A program made the translations under genes and the position numbers. From Arboricoccus pini (GTDB lineage: Bacteria > Pseudomonadota > Alphaproteobacteria > Geminicoccales > Geminicoccaceae), in assembly GCF_900187945.1 (NCBI RefSeq), contig NZ_FYEH01000011.1, positions 1 to 64,000 of the forward strand: DNA of 64,000 nt, written 5' to 3'. Below are positions 8,418 through 16,627 of this stretch, piece by piece (within the stretch, counting starts at the first letter, position 1; each line of letters begins with the position of its first letter). The notes below the pieces were generated by a model that saw only the letters and a list, made by a program, of their open reading frames with translations, made no database searches and was not told the origin of the DNA.

Positions 8418-8719
8418 GCGCACCGCCACGTCGAGCGGGCAGATCCTCCCGTCGTGATCACAGAGGCCGCCCGACTCCCGCCCGGCGCGCCCGGACCGGC
8501 CCTCGCGCTCCTGTAGGGCCACGCAGGTGCAGCAGGCTGCGCATGTTGTGATCACAAATCTGCCCACGTGCTGGGCTGATATTCGCTGCCTGTCGCGACA
8601 AAGGGCGGCGAGGCAGCGATGGAACGAAAGTTGCGACAAGGGCGGCAGGAGCGTTTCGACGGCCGGTCCGGCAGCCGCTACGGCTGCGAAGCAAACGCGC
8701 ATCTTCGCCGGGGAGCGGC
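8418..8719. promoter_or_regulatory. hyuA upstream region with two GTGATCAC operator-like palindromes
   Basis: No gene is visible here. GTGATCAC at 8454-8461 and TTGTGATCACAA at 8546-8557 share the same 8-bp palindromic core, about 94 bp apart. GGGCAGAT near 8437 and ATCTGCCC near 8558 form a further inverted pair around them. Two copies of one operator upstream of hyuA suggest control by a dimeric regulator with DNA looping. GntR- and CRP-type proteins bind sites of this kind, but no such gene is adjacent. Confidence 0.5.
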
Positions 8720-10780
8720 ATGAGCTTTAACGTCTGCATCGATATTGGTGGTACCTTCACCGATTGCCTTGTCGCCGACGAGGCTGGTGCCGTCTCGATC
8801 TTCAAGGCACCGACCACGCCCGGCGCCTTCCACAAAGGCTTCATCAACGTCCTGCACGTGGCCGCGAAGGGCTATGGCCTGGACGCCGCGGCGTTCATGG
8901 CGGCGATCGACGTGATCGTGCACGGCTCGACGGTCTCGACCAACGCCTTGGTCGAGCGCAAGGTCGCCAAGGCCGGCGTCATCGTCAATGCCGGGCATCG
9001 CGACGTGCTGGTGCTGCGTGAAGGGCCGCGCAAGGGCGCCTTCCAGTGGCGTCTCGACTATCCCGAACCTTATATCCCGCGCAGCCGCACCTGTACGGTC
9101 AAGGGTCGGATCGACGCGCGTGGCCACGAACTGGAGCCACTTTGCGAGGCCGACGTGCTGGCGGCCGTCCAGCACTTCAAGAATGAGGGTGTCGAGGCCA
9201 TCGCCGTGGGCCTCCTCTGGTCGATCGTCAACCCGGCGCACGAGATCCGCACGCGCGAGCTCATCCAGGCGGTTTGGCCAGATATCCCCGTGACGCTGAG
9301 CTCGGAGATCAATCCGACGCCGCGCGAATATCGCCGCATCATCGCGGCCGCCATCGACGCCTCGATCAGCCCGATCATCAAGACCTATGTGCGCGCGCTG
9401 GAAACGGCCCTGGCCGAGGAGGGATTCAAGGGCGAACTGCTGCTGGCCAACTGCGTGGGCGGCATGATGCCGCCCAAGGAGATGATCGCCAAGCCGATCT
9501 ACAGCGTCATGTCCGGCCCGACCCTGGCGCCCATCGCCGCCCTGGCCCTCTCGCCCGAGCCCGACATCATCGTCGGCGACATGGGCGGCACGACCTTCGA
9601 CGTCTCGGCCCTGCGGGACCATCAGCTCATCGTCACCGCCGAATCGATGATCCACGACGACGCCCTTGGCATTCCCAAGGTCGACGTGCGCTCGGTCGGC
9701 GCCGGCGGCGGTTCCATCGCCTGGGTCGACGATGGCGGACTTTTGCATGTGGGCCCGCGCAGTGCCGGGGCCAGGCCAGGACCAGCCTGTTACGGCTTCG
9801 GCAACATGGAAGCCACGGTAACCGATGCCAACATCGTCCTTGGGATCATCGATCCAGACTACTTCCTGGGCGGCGCCATCAAGCTCGACCGGGCGCTGGC
9901 AGAGCAGGCGGTGGACGCCATCGCCCAACGGCTGAAGATAGGCCGCCTCGAGGCCGCCTATGCCATCCACACGACGAGCAACCACAACATGGTGGCGGCG
10001 ATCGAGGAGATCACGATCCGCGAGGGGCTGAACCCGCGCGACAGCTATTTCGTCTGCGGCGGCGGTGCCACCGCCTGCCATGTGGCCGAGATGGCCGACA
10101 TATTGGGCCTGAAGCGCTACATGATCCCGCGTTTCATGGCGGGACTCAGCGCCTTTGGCGGCCTCGTCTCGGCATTGCGCTGGGAGCAGAACGGCGTCCT
10201 CTACACGGATGCGAAGCGCTTTGACTTCAAGGGCGTCAATGCCCTCCTGGCCGATCTCAAGGCCACCAGTGCCGCCTTCCTGGCCGATGCGCGTGTGCCG
10301 GCCGAGCGGCAAAGCTTCGAGTTCGCCTTCATGGGCCGCTACGAGTACCAATCCTGGGAGATCGAGGTGCCCTTCGAGATGGAGGGCGACGAACTCCATC
10401 CGGACGAACTGCCCAAGCTGGTCGAGGCCTTCCATCGCATGCATGAGCGGATCTACTCGATCCGGGCCGAGAGCGATCTCGTCGAGTTCACCACCTGGAA
10501 GGTCAAGGCGGCCGGCGGCTATGCGCGCCAGGATCATTGGCGCGACTTCACGCTCGCGCCCCAGTCGGGTCCGGTCGCCGCCAAGGCCAGCCGGCCGCTC
10601 TATGCCCTGGAGGCCAAGGCACAGGAGGAGGTGCCTATCTACGATGCGGCCGCCCTGGGGGCCGGCGCCAGGCTTGCCGGCCCCTGCCTCGTCGAGGCGC
10701 CGACCTTCACCGCCGTCCTGAAGCGGGGGCACGAGGCTCTCGTCGACGATCACGGCAATTTCCTCGTCACCGTCGTCTGA
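8720..10780 (+). CDS. hyuA: Hydantoinase/oxoprolinase subunit A (HyuA family)
   Basis: ATP-dependent amidohydrolase large subunit of the HyuA/5-oxoprolinase/acetone-carboxylase superfamily (686 residues). The N-terminal actin-like phosphate loop is DIGGTFTDCLV. HGSTVSTNALVERKVAK, SSEINPTPREYRR and then SVMSGPTLAPIAAL are family signatures. GDMGGTTFDVSAL is the second ATP-binding motif, and DVRSVGAGGGSIAWVD and GPRSAGARPGPACYG follow. It acts with HyuB, encoded 15 bp downstream. The substrate could be a hydantoin, an oxoproline-like lactam or a related cyclic amide; sequence alone does not decide. Confidence 0.92.
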   Translation: MSFNVCIDIGGTFTDCLVADEAGAVSIFKAPTTPGAFHKGFINVLHVAAKGYGLDAAAFMAAIDVIVHGSTVSTNALVERKVAKAGVIVNAGHRDVLVLREGPRKGAFQWRLDYPEPYIPRSRTCTVKGRIDARGHELEPLCEADVLAAVQHFKNEGVEAIAVGLLWSIVNPAHEIRTRELIQAVWPDIPVTLSSEINPTPREYRRIIAAAIDASISPIIKTYVRALETALAEEGFKGELLLANCVGGMMPPKEMIAKPIYSVMSGPTLAPIAALALSPEPDIIVGDMGGTTFDVSALRDHQLIVTAESMIHDDALGIPKVDVRSVGAGGGSIAWVDDGGLLHVGPRSAGARPGPACYGFGNMEATVTDANIVLGIIDPDYFLGGAIKLDRALAEQAVDAIAQRLKIGRLEAAYAIHTTSNHNMVAAIEEITIREGLNPRDSYFVCGGGATACHVAEMADILGLKRYMIPRFMAGLSAFGGLVSALRWEQNGVLYTDAKRFDFKGVNALLADLKATSAAFLADARVPAERQSFEFAFMGRYEYQSWEIEVPFEMEGDELHPDELPKLVEAFHRMHERIYSIRAESDLVEFTTWKVKAAGGYARQDHWRDFTLAPQSGPVAAKASRPLYALEAKAQEEVPIYDAAALGAGARLAGPCLVEAPTFTAVLKRGHEALVDDHGNFLVTVV

Positions 10781-10795
10781 AGCCGGAGAACAGGC

Positions 10796-12544
10796 ATGAG
10801 CGATCAGCCAAACGCCGCGGCCGAGCCGGCCCTCGAATCAGCCAGCGACACGCGCCGCGTCGATCCCTTCTTGATGGCGGTCCTGAAGAGCCGCTTTGAG
10901 GCCATCGTCCGCGAGATGTCGCTGGTGGTCCTGAAAGCCAGCCGCTCGGCCGTGATCAAGAACGGCCGCGACTTCTCCTGCGCCATCCTCACCTATGACT
11001 GCCGCCTCGTCTCGACCGAGGATGCCCTGCCCATCCACGTGACCTCGATGGACCTGGCGATCCGCCCCATCCTGGAATTCTTCGACGACATCGCGCCCGG
11101 CGACATCTATCTCAATAACTGCCCCTATACCGGCGGCACGCATCACGCCGACATGATCATGGCGATGCCGGTCTTCGTGGACGGCAAGCCGCTCTTTTGG
11201 GCCGTGGCCCTCTCGCACCATGCCGACATGGGCGCACCCATCCCGACCACCTATCTGCCCTTTGCCAAGAACATCTACGAGGAGGGGCTGCATTTCCCTT
11301 GCGTGCGGGTCGTCGAGCGCGGCAAGGAACGCTCGGACGTCATCCGCATCGCCCTGATGAAAATCCGCGCCTCCAAGGTCTGGCATGGCGACTTCCAGGC
11401 CCAGATCGGCGCCTGCCGGACGGCGACGCAGCGGCTGGTCGAGCTCATCGGCCGCTATGGCGTGCCGACGGTCGAGGATTTCGTCGAGGACTGGTTCGAC
11501 TATGGCGAGCGGCGGGCGATCGCCGAGATCAGGAAGCTGCCCGCCGGCACCTACCGTTACGAGACGCGCCACGACCCGGTGCCGGGCGTGGCCGATGCCG
11601 GCATTCCCGTCCGGATCGCGGTGACGGTCGACCCCGAGGCCGGCCGGATCACCGTCGACATCACCGACAATGTCGACAACGTGCCAGGCGGCCTCAACAC
11701 GTCCGAGAACACCGCCTCGGGCTCGTGCCGCATGGGCGTCTTGAACAATCTCGATTCGTCCATTCCCCATAATCACGGCAGCATGAGCCGCATCGACGTG
11801 GTGATGGGAGAGGGCAAGGTCGTCGGCAAGCCACGTTATCCAGTCGGTACGTCGGTCGCCACCACCAACGTCAATGACCGACTGATCACCGCTGGCAACT
11901 GCGCCTTCACCGCGATGGGCGCGCCGCATGGGCAGGCCGAGGGCGGCGGCCACATGCCGGTTGGCAACGGCGTCATATCCGGCCATGACCCCTTCAAGGA
12001 GGGGCAATATTATATCAGCCAGATCTTCATCGGCTATGCCGGCAACGGCGCGCGCCACGGCCATGACGGCTGGCTGACCTTCTGCGGCCCGGCCAATGGC
12101 GGCCTGATCTCGCTGGATTCGATCGAGGTCGACGAATCCATGTATCCGATCATCGTCGAATCCCGCGAGATCCAGGCCGACACGCAAGGCTTTGGCACCT
12201 ATGAGGGCGCGCCGGCCGTGGGCGGTGTCTTCTATCCGATCGATCACGCCATGACCGTCGTCTATGCCTCCGACGGGACGAGCTTCCCACCGGCCGGCGT
12301 GCTGGGTGGCACGGCCGCCGCCTCGGCCATCAACCGCAAGCAGAAGAGCTCGGGCGAAATCGTCGAACTACCGGCCTTCAGCGCCGAGGTGGTCGAGGCG
12401 GGCGAGAAGCTGGTTTTTCGCGCCTGCGGCGGCGGCGGCTATGGCCCGCCGGCCAAGCGCGACCGGGCGCGGGTGGCGGCAAGCGTCGCCAAAGGCTGGC
12501 TCTCTGCCGAAAAGGCCAAGGAAGTCTACGGCTACGAGGCCTGA
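10796..12544 (+). CDS. hyuB: Hydantoinase/oxoprolinase subunit B (HyuB family)
   Basis: Partner of HyuA, 582 residues. Recognisable family segments are VLKASRSAVIKNGRDFSC, ILTYDCRLVS, GDIYLNNCPYTGGTHHADM, HHADMGAPIP, TVDITDNVDNVPGGLN and FRACGGGGYGPP near the C-terminus. HyuB proteins hydrolyse the phosphorylated intermediate formed by HyuA. It starts 15 bp after hyuA with a weak GGAG-type site, which fits one operon. No transporter or racemase for hydantoins lies beside it. Confidence 0.92.
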   Translation: MSDQPNAAAEPALESASDTRRVDPFLMAVLKSRFEAIVREMSLVVLKASRSAVIKNGRDFSCAILTYDCRLVSTEDALPIHVTSMDLAIRPILEFFDDIAPGDIYLNNCPYTGGTHHADMIMAMPVFVDGKPLFWAVALSHHADMGAPIPTTYLPFAKNIYEEGLHFPCVRVVERGKERSDVIRIALMKIRASKVWHGDFQAQIGACRTATQRLVELIGRYGVPTVEDFVEDWFDYGERRAIAEIRKLPAGTYRYETRHDPVPGVADAGIPVRIAVTVDPEAGRITVDITDNVDNVPGGLNTSENTASGSCRMGVLNNLDSSIPHNHGSMSRIDVVMGEGKVVGKPRYPVGTSVATTNVNDRLITAGNCAFTAMGAPHGQAEGGGHMPVGNGVISGHDPFKEGQYYISQIFIGYAGNGARHGHDGWLTFCGPANGGLISLDSIEVDESMYPIIVESREIQADTQGFGTYEGAPAVGGVFYPIDHAMTVVYASDGTSFPPAGVLGGTAAASAINRKQKSSGEIVELPAFSAEVVEAGEKLVFRACGGGGYGPPAKRDRARVAASVAKGWLSAEKAKEVYGYEA

Positions 12545-12874
12545 TTTCGTCGCCAGGACCCGTCAAGGTCGCCTTTGCGCTTTCATGGGGCAGGCGCTGC
12601 AAACTTCGCATGCCTCAGCGAGGCCGGCGCCGCTGCCATGGCCGGCCACCGCGTGATATTTGCGTGCGTCGGTATCCCTTCGTGGATGCCGGCAGGAGTT
12701 GGCAGACCTCGGGAGCCAACCGGGCGTCGATCATCAACGCAAATTTTCGCCGCTCTCCAAAGGGCGGCAACCGTCGTTTGCCGACTCCGCCGTTGCCCTC
12801 CAGAGGCATCGGCGAGCGACGCGCCCGAAATCCCGCGCTCGCGATAAGCGGGACCGATTGAAGCGAAAGCTTGG
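12545..12874. other. Gene-free gap between hyuB and the XRE gene
   Basis: This 330-bp convergent gap shows no coding frame I can support. The only structure seen is a weak inverted repeat TCCCGC ... GCGGGA near 12831-12853 without a T-run, possibly a terminator-like hairpin. Confidence 0.4.
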
Positions 12875-13282
12875 CTAGTCGAGTTCCGCCGCCAGCGAGG
12901 TAGCGAGCTTGCAGACCAGCTCCCGCCCGTCGGTGCTCTTGATCTTGCCGAAATCCTCGATCAGCCGTGCGGCCATGAGGCCATTCTGACCGTCCGCGTG
13001 GTCCGGCGACAACGGATCCAGCGGCAGCAATAAGAGGTCGGTCAGCTGCACCTGCAGGATCTGGGCGATATGCGCCAACCGGGCAATCGATATCCGATTG
13101 GAGCCAACCTCGTATTTGTGCAATTGCTGATAGGAAATGCCCAGGCGCTGCGCCAATTGCGCCAGCCCCATGCCTTTTCTCATGCGCGCCACCCGAATGC
13201 GCGGACCTATGGATCGCTCGAAATCGATCCACTCTTGGGGAATGCTGGGCCCTGCCCTTTCGGGAGTCGCCGCCCCGTTCAT
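12875..13282 (-). CDS. XRE-family helix-turn-helix regulator
   Basis: 135-residue DNA-binding protein. The HTH is clear: IGPRIRVARMRKGMGLAQLA, then QRLGISYQQLHKYEVGSNRI, then ISIARLAHIAQILQVQL, the usual five-helix Cro/CI fold at about residues 28-85. The C-terminal 45 residues are helical (ARLIEDFGKI, LVCKLATSLAAEL) and may be a small dimerisation tail, as in many alphaproteobacterial SinR-like proteins. It faces the hyu genes tail-to-tail and is divergent from the DUF4142 gene. The target is unknown. Confidence 0.88.
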   Translation of the reverse strand: MNGAATPERAGPSIPQEWIDFERSIGPRIRVARMRKGMGLAQLAQRLGISYQQLHKYEVGSNRISIARLAHIAQILQVQLTDLLLLPLDPLSPDHADGQNGLMAARLIEDFGKIKSTDGRELVCKLATSLAAELD

Positions 13283-13816
13283 CGAGAAGCCCGGCCGGCG
13301 ATCGACGAAGTGCCGCGGGCGATAAGGACCGAGCCCGGCCAGGCGAGGTCGCTAATTCGCGCACCCAAAGCGGCAGAACCGGTGAAGCACTGATCGGCGT
13401 TCGAATGTAACACGGGCCATGAACCGCCGATGCGTTCTTTGTGCGACAGCCGGTCTACGCCGATTTTTAGCCTAACATACATTGGGTACTCAGAACATGA
13501 ATACTTGAGAAGAATAGATCGATTTATGAGCCGTTTCTTACCACAAGGCCTCCAAAAAATACAAGTGCATCAAGTTAATATATCATGGCGATGATTTCAG
13601 CATGGCGATACTTAACTCACAGTTAATTATGATGTACGTTGATTAATCAAATGAGTTGCCGCCAACGTTTTGCCCGGTTGCGGCGACTCCGCTCTCGGTC
13701 CGTCAGGGCTATCGTTGGCGCTCGCTTCACGACGATGCTGGCGAACCGCATCCGCCGGAACGCTCTGCAGGCGGGCGCGTTCATCATCGACGGGATAACG
13801 AGCAAGGAGCGCAATC
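13283..13816. other. AT-rich intergenic region upstream of the DUF4142 gene
   Basis: 534 bp without a gene I can support. From about 13480 to 13660 the base composition shifts clearly to AT, unlike the surroundings. This part holds small palindromes (TTAACTCACAGTTAA, TTGATTAATCAA) and a short direct repeat of CATGGCGAT about 16 bp apart. It probably carries the promoters of the divergent XRE and DUF4142 genes; it could also be a silenced or acquired patch. Confidence 0.4.
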
Positions 13817-14389
13817 ATGAAACTGCAATGGCGCACGGCCCTTGGCGGCGCGGCCATGTTGACGCTGACCGCCTGTGGCGGCGGCGATGGAAGCGGTAGC
13901 AACACCGCCACGGCAACGCCGGATGCGGCAACGCGGATGAGTGCCGGCCTCAGCGACGCCGACAAGAGCTTCATTACCGACACCGCGCACGGCAATTACG
14001 GCGAAATCGCCGCCGCGCAGGTGGCGACGCGGAGCAGCAATGCCGCCGTACGCGATTTTGCTGTGAAGATGATCAAAGATCATTCGGCCATGAACAATGA
14101 GTTGGCGGTGCTGGCGACCAAGAAGGGGATCGAGCCACCGACCAACTCTGGCGTGACGAACTCGGCCGAGAACGCCTATCTCAAGCTCCTCCCGGGTGCC
14201 ACATTCGATTCCCAGTATGCCAGCCGCCAGGTAAGCGACCATCAAGCCGTCCTGCAGGCCCTCCAGAATGAAGCCGCCACCACGACGGACTCAGAGCTTC
14301 GTGCTTTCGCGAACAAATATATCCCGATCGTGCGGCAACATCTGACGGCCGCCCAAGCGCTCACGCAAAGCGTCGGCAAGGCGTCCTGA
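13817..14389 (+). CDS. DUF4142 lipoprotein
   Basis: 190-residue predicted outer-membrane or periplasmic lipoprotein. The signal peptide ends in the lipobox LTAC, followed by a Gly/Ser/Thr/Ala linker. The rest matches the helical-bundle DUF4142 fold: DKSFITDTAHGNYGEIAAAQ, then AVRDFAVKMIKDHSAMNNEL, LATKKGIEPP, FDSQYASRQVSDHQAVLQAL and FANKYIPIVRQHL. The family is ferritin-like and its function is unknown; it is often linked to stress. The ATG at 13817 follows GGAGCG. It stands alone before the fds operon. Confidence 0.9.
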   Translation: MKLQWRTALGGAAMLTLTACGGGDGSGSNTATATPDAATRMSAGLSDADKSFITDTAHGNYGEIAAAQVATRSSNAAVRDFAVKMIKDHSAMNNELAVLATKKGIEPPTNSGVTNSAENAYLKLLPGATFDSQYASRQVSDHQAVLQALQNEAATTTDSELRAFANKYIPIVRQHLTAAQALTQSVGKAS

Positions 14390-14512
14390 GGACGGCGTCG
14401 ACCGGCTGATTGATAGAATTTATCGATTGCAGCATCGAAAACAGTGATTTGAACTACTCAAGGGAGGACCGCAGATTTGGAATAAGAGCAAAAATGATCA
14501 GGTGACGTTCAC

Positions 14513-15007
14513 GTGCCAGCCAACCGCACCTTCGACGAGGCGGCAATCAAGGCCATCATCGCGGACATGAGGTCGCTCGACGGGCCCTTGATGCCCATCC
14601 TTCATGCGATCAACGACCGGCTGGGCTATGTCGATCAGCGCGCTTTGCCGCTTATCGCCCAGGAACTCAATCTCAGCCGGGCGGAGGTGCACGGCGTCTT
14701 CACCTTCTATCACGACTTCAGGAAGGCGCCGGCTGGCCGCCACGTCATCAAGGTGTGCGTGGCCGAGGCCTGCCAGTCGATGGGTAGTGACCGGCTGGTC
14801 GATCACCTCAGGGCGGCGTTCGGCATCGGCCTTGGCGAGACCACGCCCGATGGCCGAATCACCGTCGAGCCCATCTATTGCCTGGGCAATTGCGCGCTCT
14901 CGCCCTCAGCCATGATGGACGGCAAACTCTATGGCCGGGTCGAGGGCACGCGCGCCGATCGCCTGGTCCGCAGCGCTAACCTTGCCGCGGCCGGAGATGG
15001 CCGATGA
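14513..15007 (+). CDS. fdsG: NAD-dependent formate dehydrogenase gamma subunit (NuoE-like)
   Basis: 164-residue [2Fe-2S] protein of the FdsG/NuoE/HoxE family, part of the soluble molybdenum formate dehydrogenase that passes electrons from formate to NAD+. The N-terminal half has LDGPLMPILHAINDRLGYVD and LPLIAQELNLSRAEVHGVFT. Ligand Cys residues lie in VCVAEACQSMG and IYCLGNCALSP. The start codon is GTG at 14513; the alanine after it and the length fit the family. The stop overlaps the fdsB start by 4 bp, indicating translational coupling. Confidence 0.93.
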   Translation: MPANRTFDEAAIKAIIADMRSLDGPLMPILHAINDRLGYVDQRALPLIAQELNLSRAEVHGVFTFYHDFRKAPAGRHVIKVCVAEACQSMGSDRLVDHLRAAFGIGLGETTPDGRITVEPIYCLGNCALSPSAMMDGKLYGRVEGTRADRLVRSANLAAAGDGR

Positions 15008-16614
15008 GTCTTCGTCTCTATGTACCGGGCGACGCCTCGGCCCTGGCCATGGGTGCCAGCGATGTCGTCCTGGCCATCAAGGCCGAACTCGCCCGGCGCG
15101 GGATCGAGGCCACAATCATTAGGAACGGCAGCCGGGGTCTCTTTTGGCTGGAACCTTTGGTCGAGGTCGAGACGCCCGAGGGCCGGGTGGGCTACGGCCC
15201 GGTCGAGCCCGAGGATGTTCCCGGCCTGTTCGAGGCCGGTTTCCTCCATGGTGGCGCGCACGCACATCGTGTCGGCCTGGTCGAGGAAATCCCCTATCTT
15301 AAGAAGCAGCAGCGTCTGACCTTTGCCCGCTGCGGCATCATCGATCCCCTCTCCCTTGCCGACTACGAGGCGCATGGCGGCCTCGCCGGCCTGCGTCGCG
15401 CCCTCACACTGAGCGGCGAGGCCATCGTTAAGGAAGTCACCGATTCCGGCCTGCGTGGCCGTGGCGGCGCCGCCTTTCCCACCGGCATCAAGTGGGAGAC
15501 AGTCCGCAAGGCGGAGGCGGCGCAAAAATACATTGTCTGCAACGCCGACGAGGGCGATAGCGGGACCTTCGCCGACCGCATGCTCATGGAAGGCGACCCC
15601 TTCGTCCTGATCGAAGGCATGGCGATCGCCGGACTGGCGGTCGGTGCCACCAAGGGCTTTGTCTACATCCGCTCGGAATATCCGCACGCCTTTCGCCAGA
15701 TGAACCGAGCCATCGACGAGGCGCGGGCGGCGGGCCTGCTCGGCGCCGACATCCTGGGCTCCGGCCGCACCTTCGACATGGAGACGCGACTAGGCGCCGG
15801 CGCCTATATCTGCGGCGAGGAGACCTCGCTGCTCGAGAGCCTCGAGGGCAGGCGCGGCACGATCCGCTTCAAACCGCCTTTGCCGGCGCTGAAGGGCCTC
15901 TTCGGCCAGCCCACCGTCATCAACAACCTGATCTCGCTGGCCAGCGTGCCCATCATCCTGGACAAGGGAAGCGCCTTTTACCGCGACTACGGCATGGGCC
16001 GCTCACGAGGTACCCTGCCCTTCCAGTTGGGCGGCAATATCAAGCATGGCGGCCTCATCGAGCTCGCTTTCGGCCCGACACTGCGCGAGGTGATCGAAGA
16101 GTATGGCGGCGGCACCCATAGCGGTCGGCCGGTGCGCGCCATCCAGGTAGGCGGCCCACTTGGCGCCTATTGGCCGGCCTCGCTCATGGATGTGGCGCTC
16201 GACTATGAGGAATTCATCAAGCACGACGGCATGATCGGCCATGGCGGCATCGTCGTCTTCGACGACACGGTGGACATGGCCAAGCAAGCGCAGTTCGCCT
16301 TCGAGTTCTGCGCGCATGAGAGCTGCGGCAAGTGCACGCCCTGCCGTATCGGCTCGACCAGGGGTGCTGAGACCGTAGCAAAGGTCCGCCGGGGCCAGGA
16401 TGTCGAGGCCAATCTCGTGCTGTTGCGCGATCTGGCGCTGACCATGCGCGACGGCTCGCTTTGCGCCCTGGGCGGTCTGACACCAATGCCGGTCGTCTCG
16501 GCGATCGACCATTTCCCCGAGGACTTTGACGGCGGCGGCCCGATCAATGACAGGCCGCCCAACATACCAGAACCGCATCGCTTGCCGGGTTCGCCCGGGC
16601 TTGCAGCAGAATAA
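15004..16614 (+). CDS. fdsB: Formate dehydrogenase beta subunit, FMN/NADH-binding (NuoF-like)
   Basis: 536-residue diaphorase subunit: it carries FMN and a [4Fe-4S] cluster and reduces NAD+. A thioredoxin-like N-terminus (about residues 1-110) precedes the NuoF core with RGRGGAAFPTGIKWE, CNADEGDSGTFADR, GAGAYICGEETSLLESLEG (FMN and NADH site) and NNLISLASVP. ESCGKCTPCRIGSTRG and a later Cys (SLCALGGL) ligate the cluster. It overlaps fdsG by 4 bp and precedes fdsA by 13 bp. Confidence 0.94.
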   Translation: MSLRLYVPGDASALAMGASDVVLAIKAELARRGIEATIIRNGSRGLFWLEPLVEVETPEGRVGYGPVEPEDVPGLFEAGFLHGGAHAHRVGLVEEIPYLKKQQRLTFARCGIIDPLSLADYEAHGGLAGLRRALTLSGEAIVKEVTDSGLRGRGGAAFPTGIKWETVRKAEAAQKYIVCNADEGDSGTFADRMLMEGDPFVLIEGMAIAGLAVGATKGFVYIRSEYPHAFRQMNRAIDEARAAGLLGADILGSGRTFDMETRLGAGAYICGEETSLLESLEGRRGTIRFKPPLPALKGLFGQPTVINNLISLASVPIILDKGSAFYRDYGMGRSRGTLPFQLGGNIKHGGLIELAFGPTLREVIEEYGGGTHSGRPVRAIQVGGPLGAYWPASLMDVALDYEEFIKHDGMIGHGGIVVFDDTVDMAKQAQFAFEFCAHESCGKCTPCRIGSTRGAETVAKVRRGQDVEANLVLLRDLALTMRDGSLCALGGLTPMPVVSAIDHFPEDFDGGGPINDRPPNIPEPHRLPGSPGLAAE

Positions 16615-16627
16615 GGGAGAGAGAGCC

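Noticed and set aside
8678-10753. 691-codon minus-strand frame
   Set aside because: Complete shadow of hyuA; composition is His/Asp/Arg/Gly-rich with no domain.
10838-12247. 469-codon minus-strand frame
   Set aside because: Shadow of hyuB.
12615-13364. 249-codon minus-strand frame over the XRE gene
   Set aside because: The XRE protein in another frame has a clear HTH; this one has no motif.
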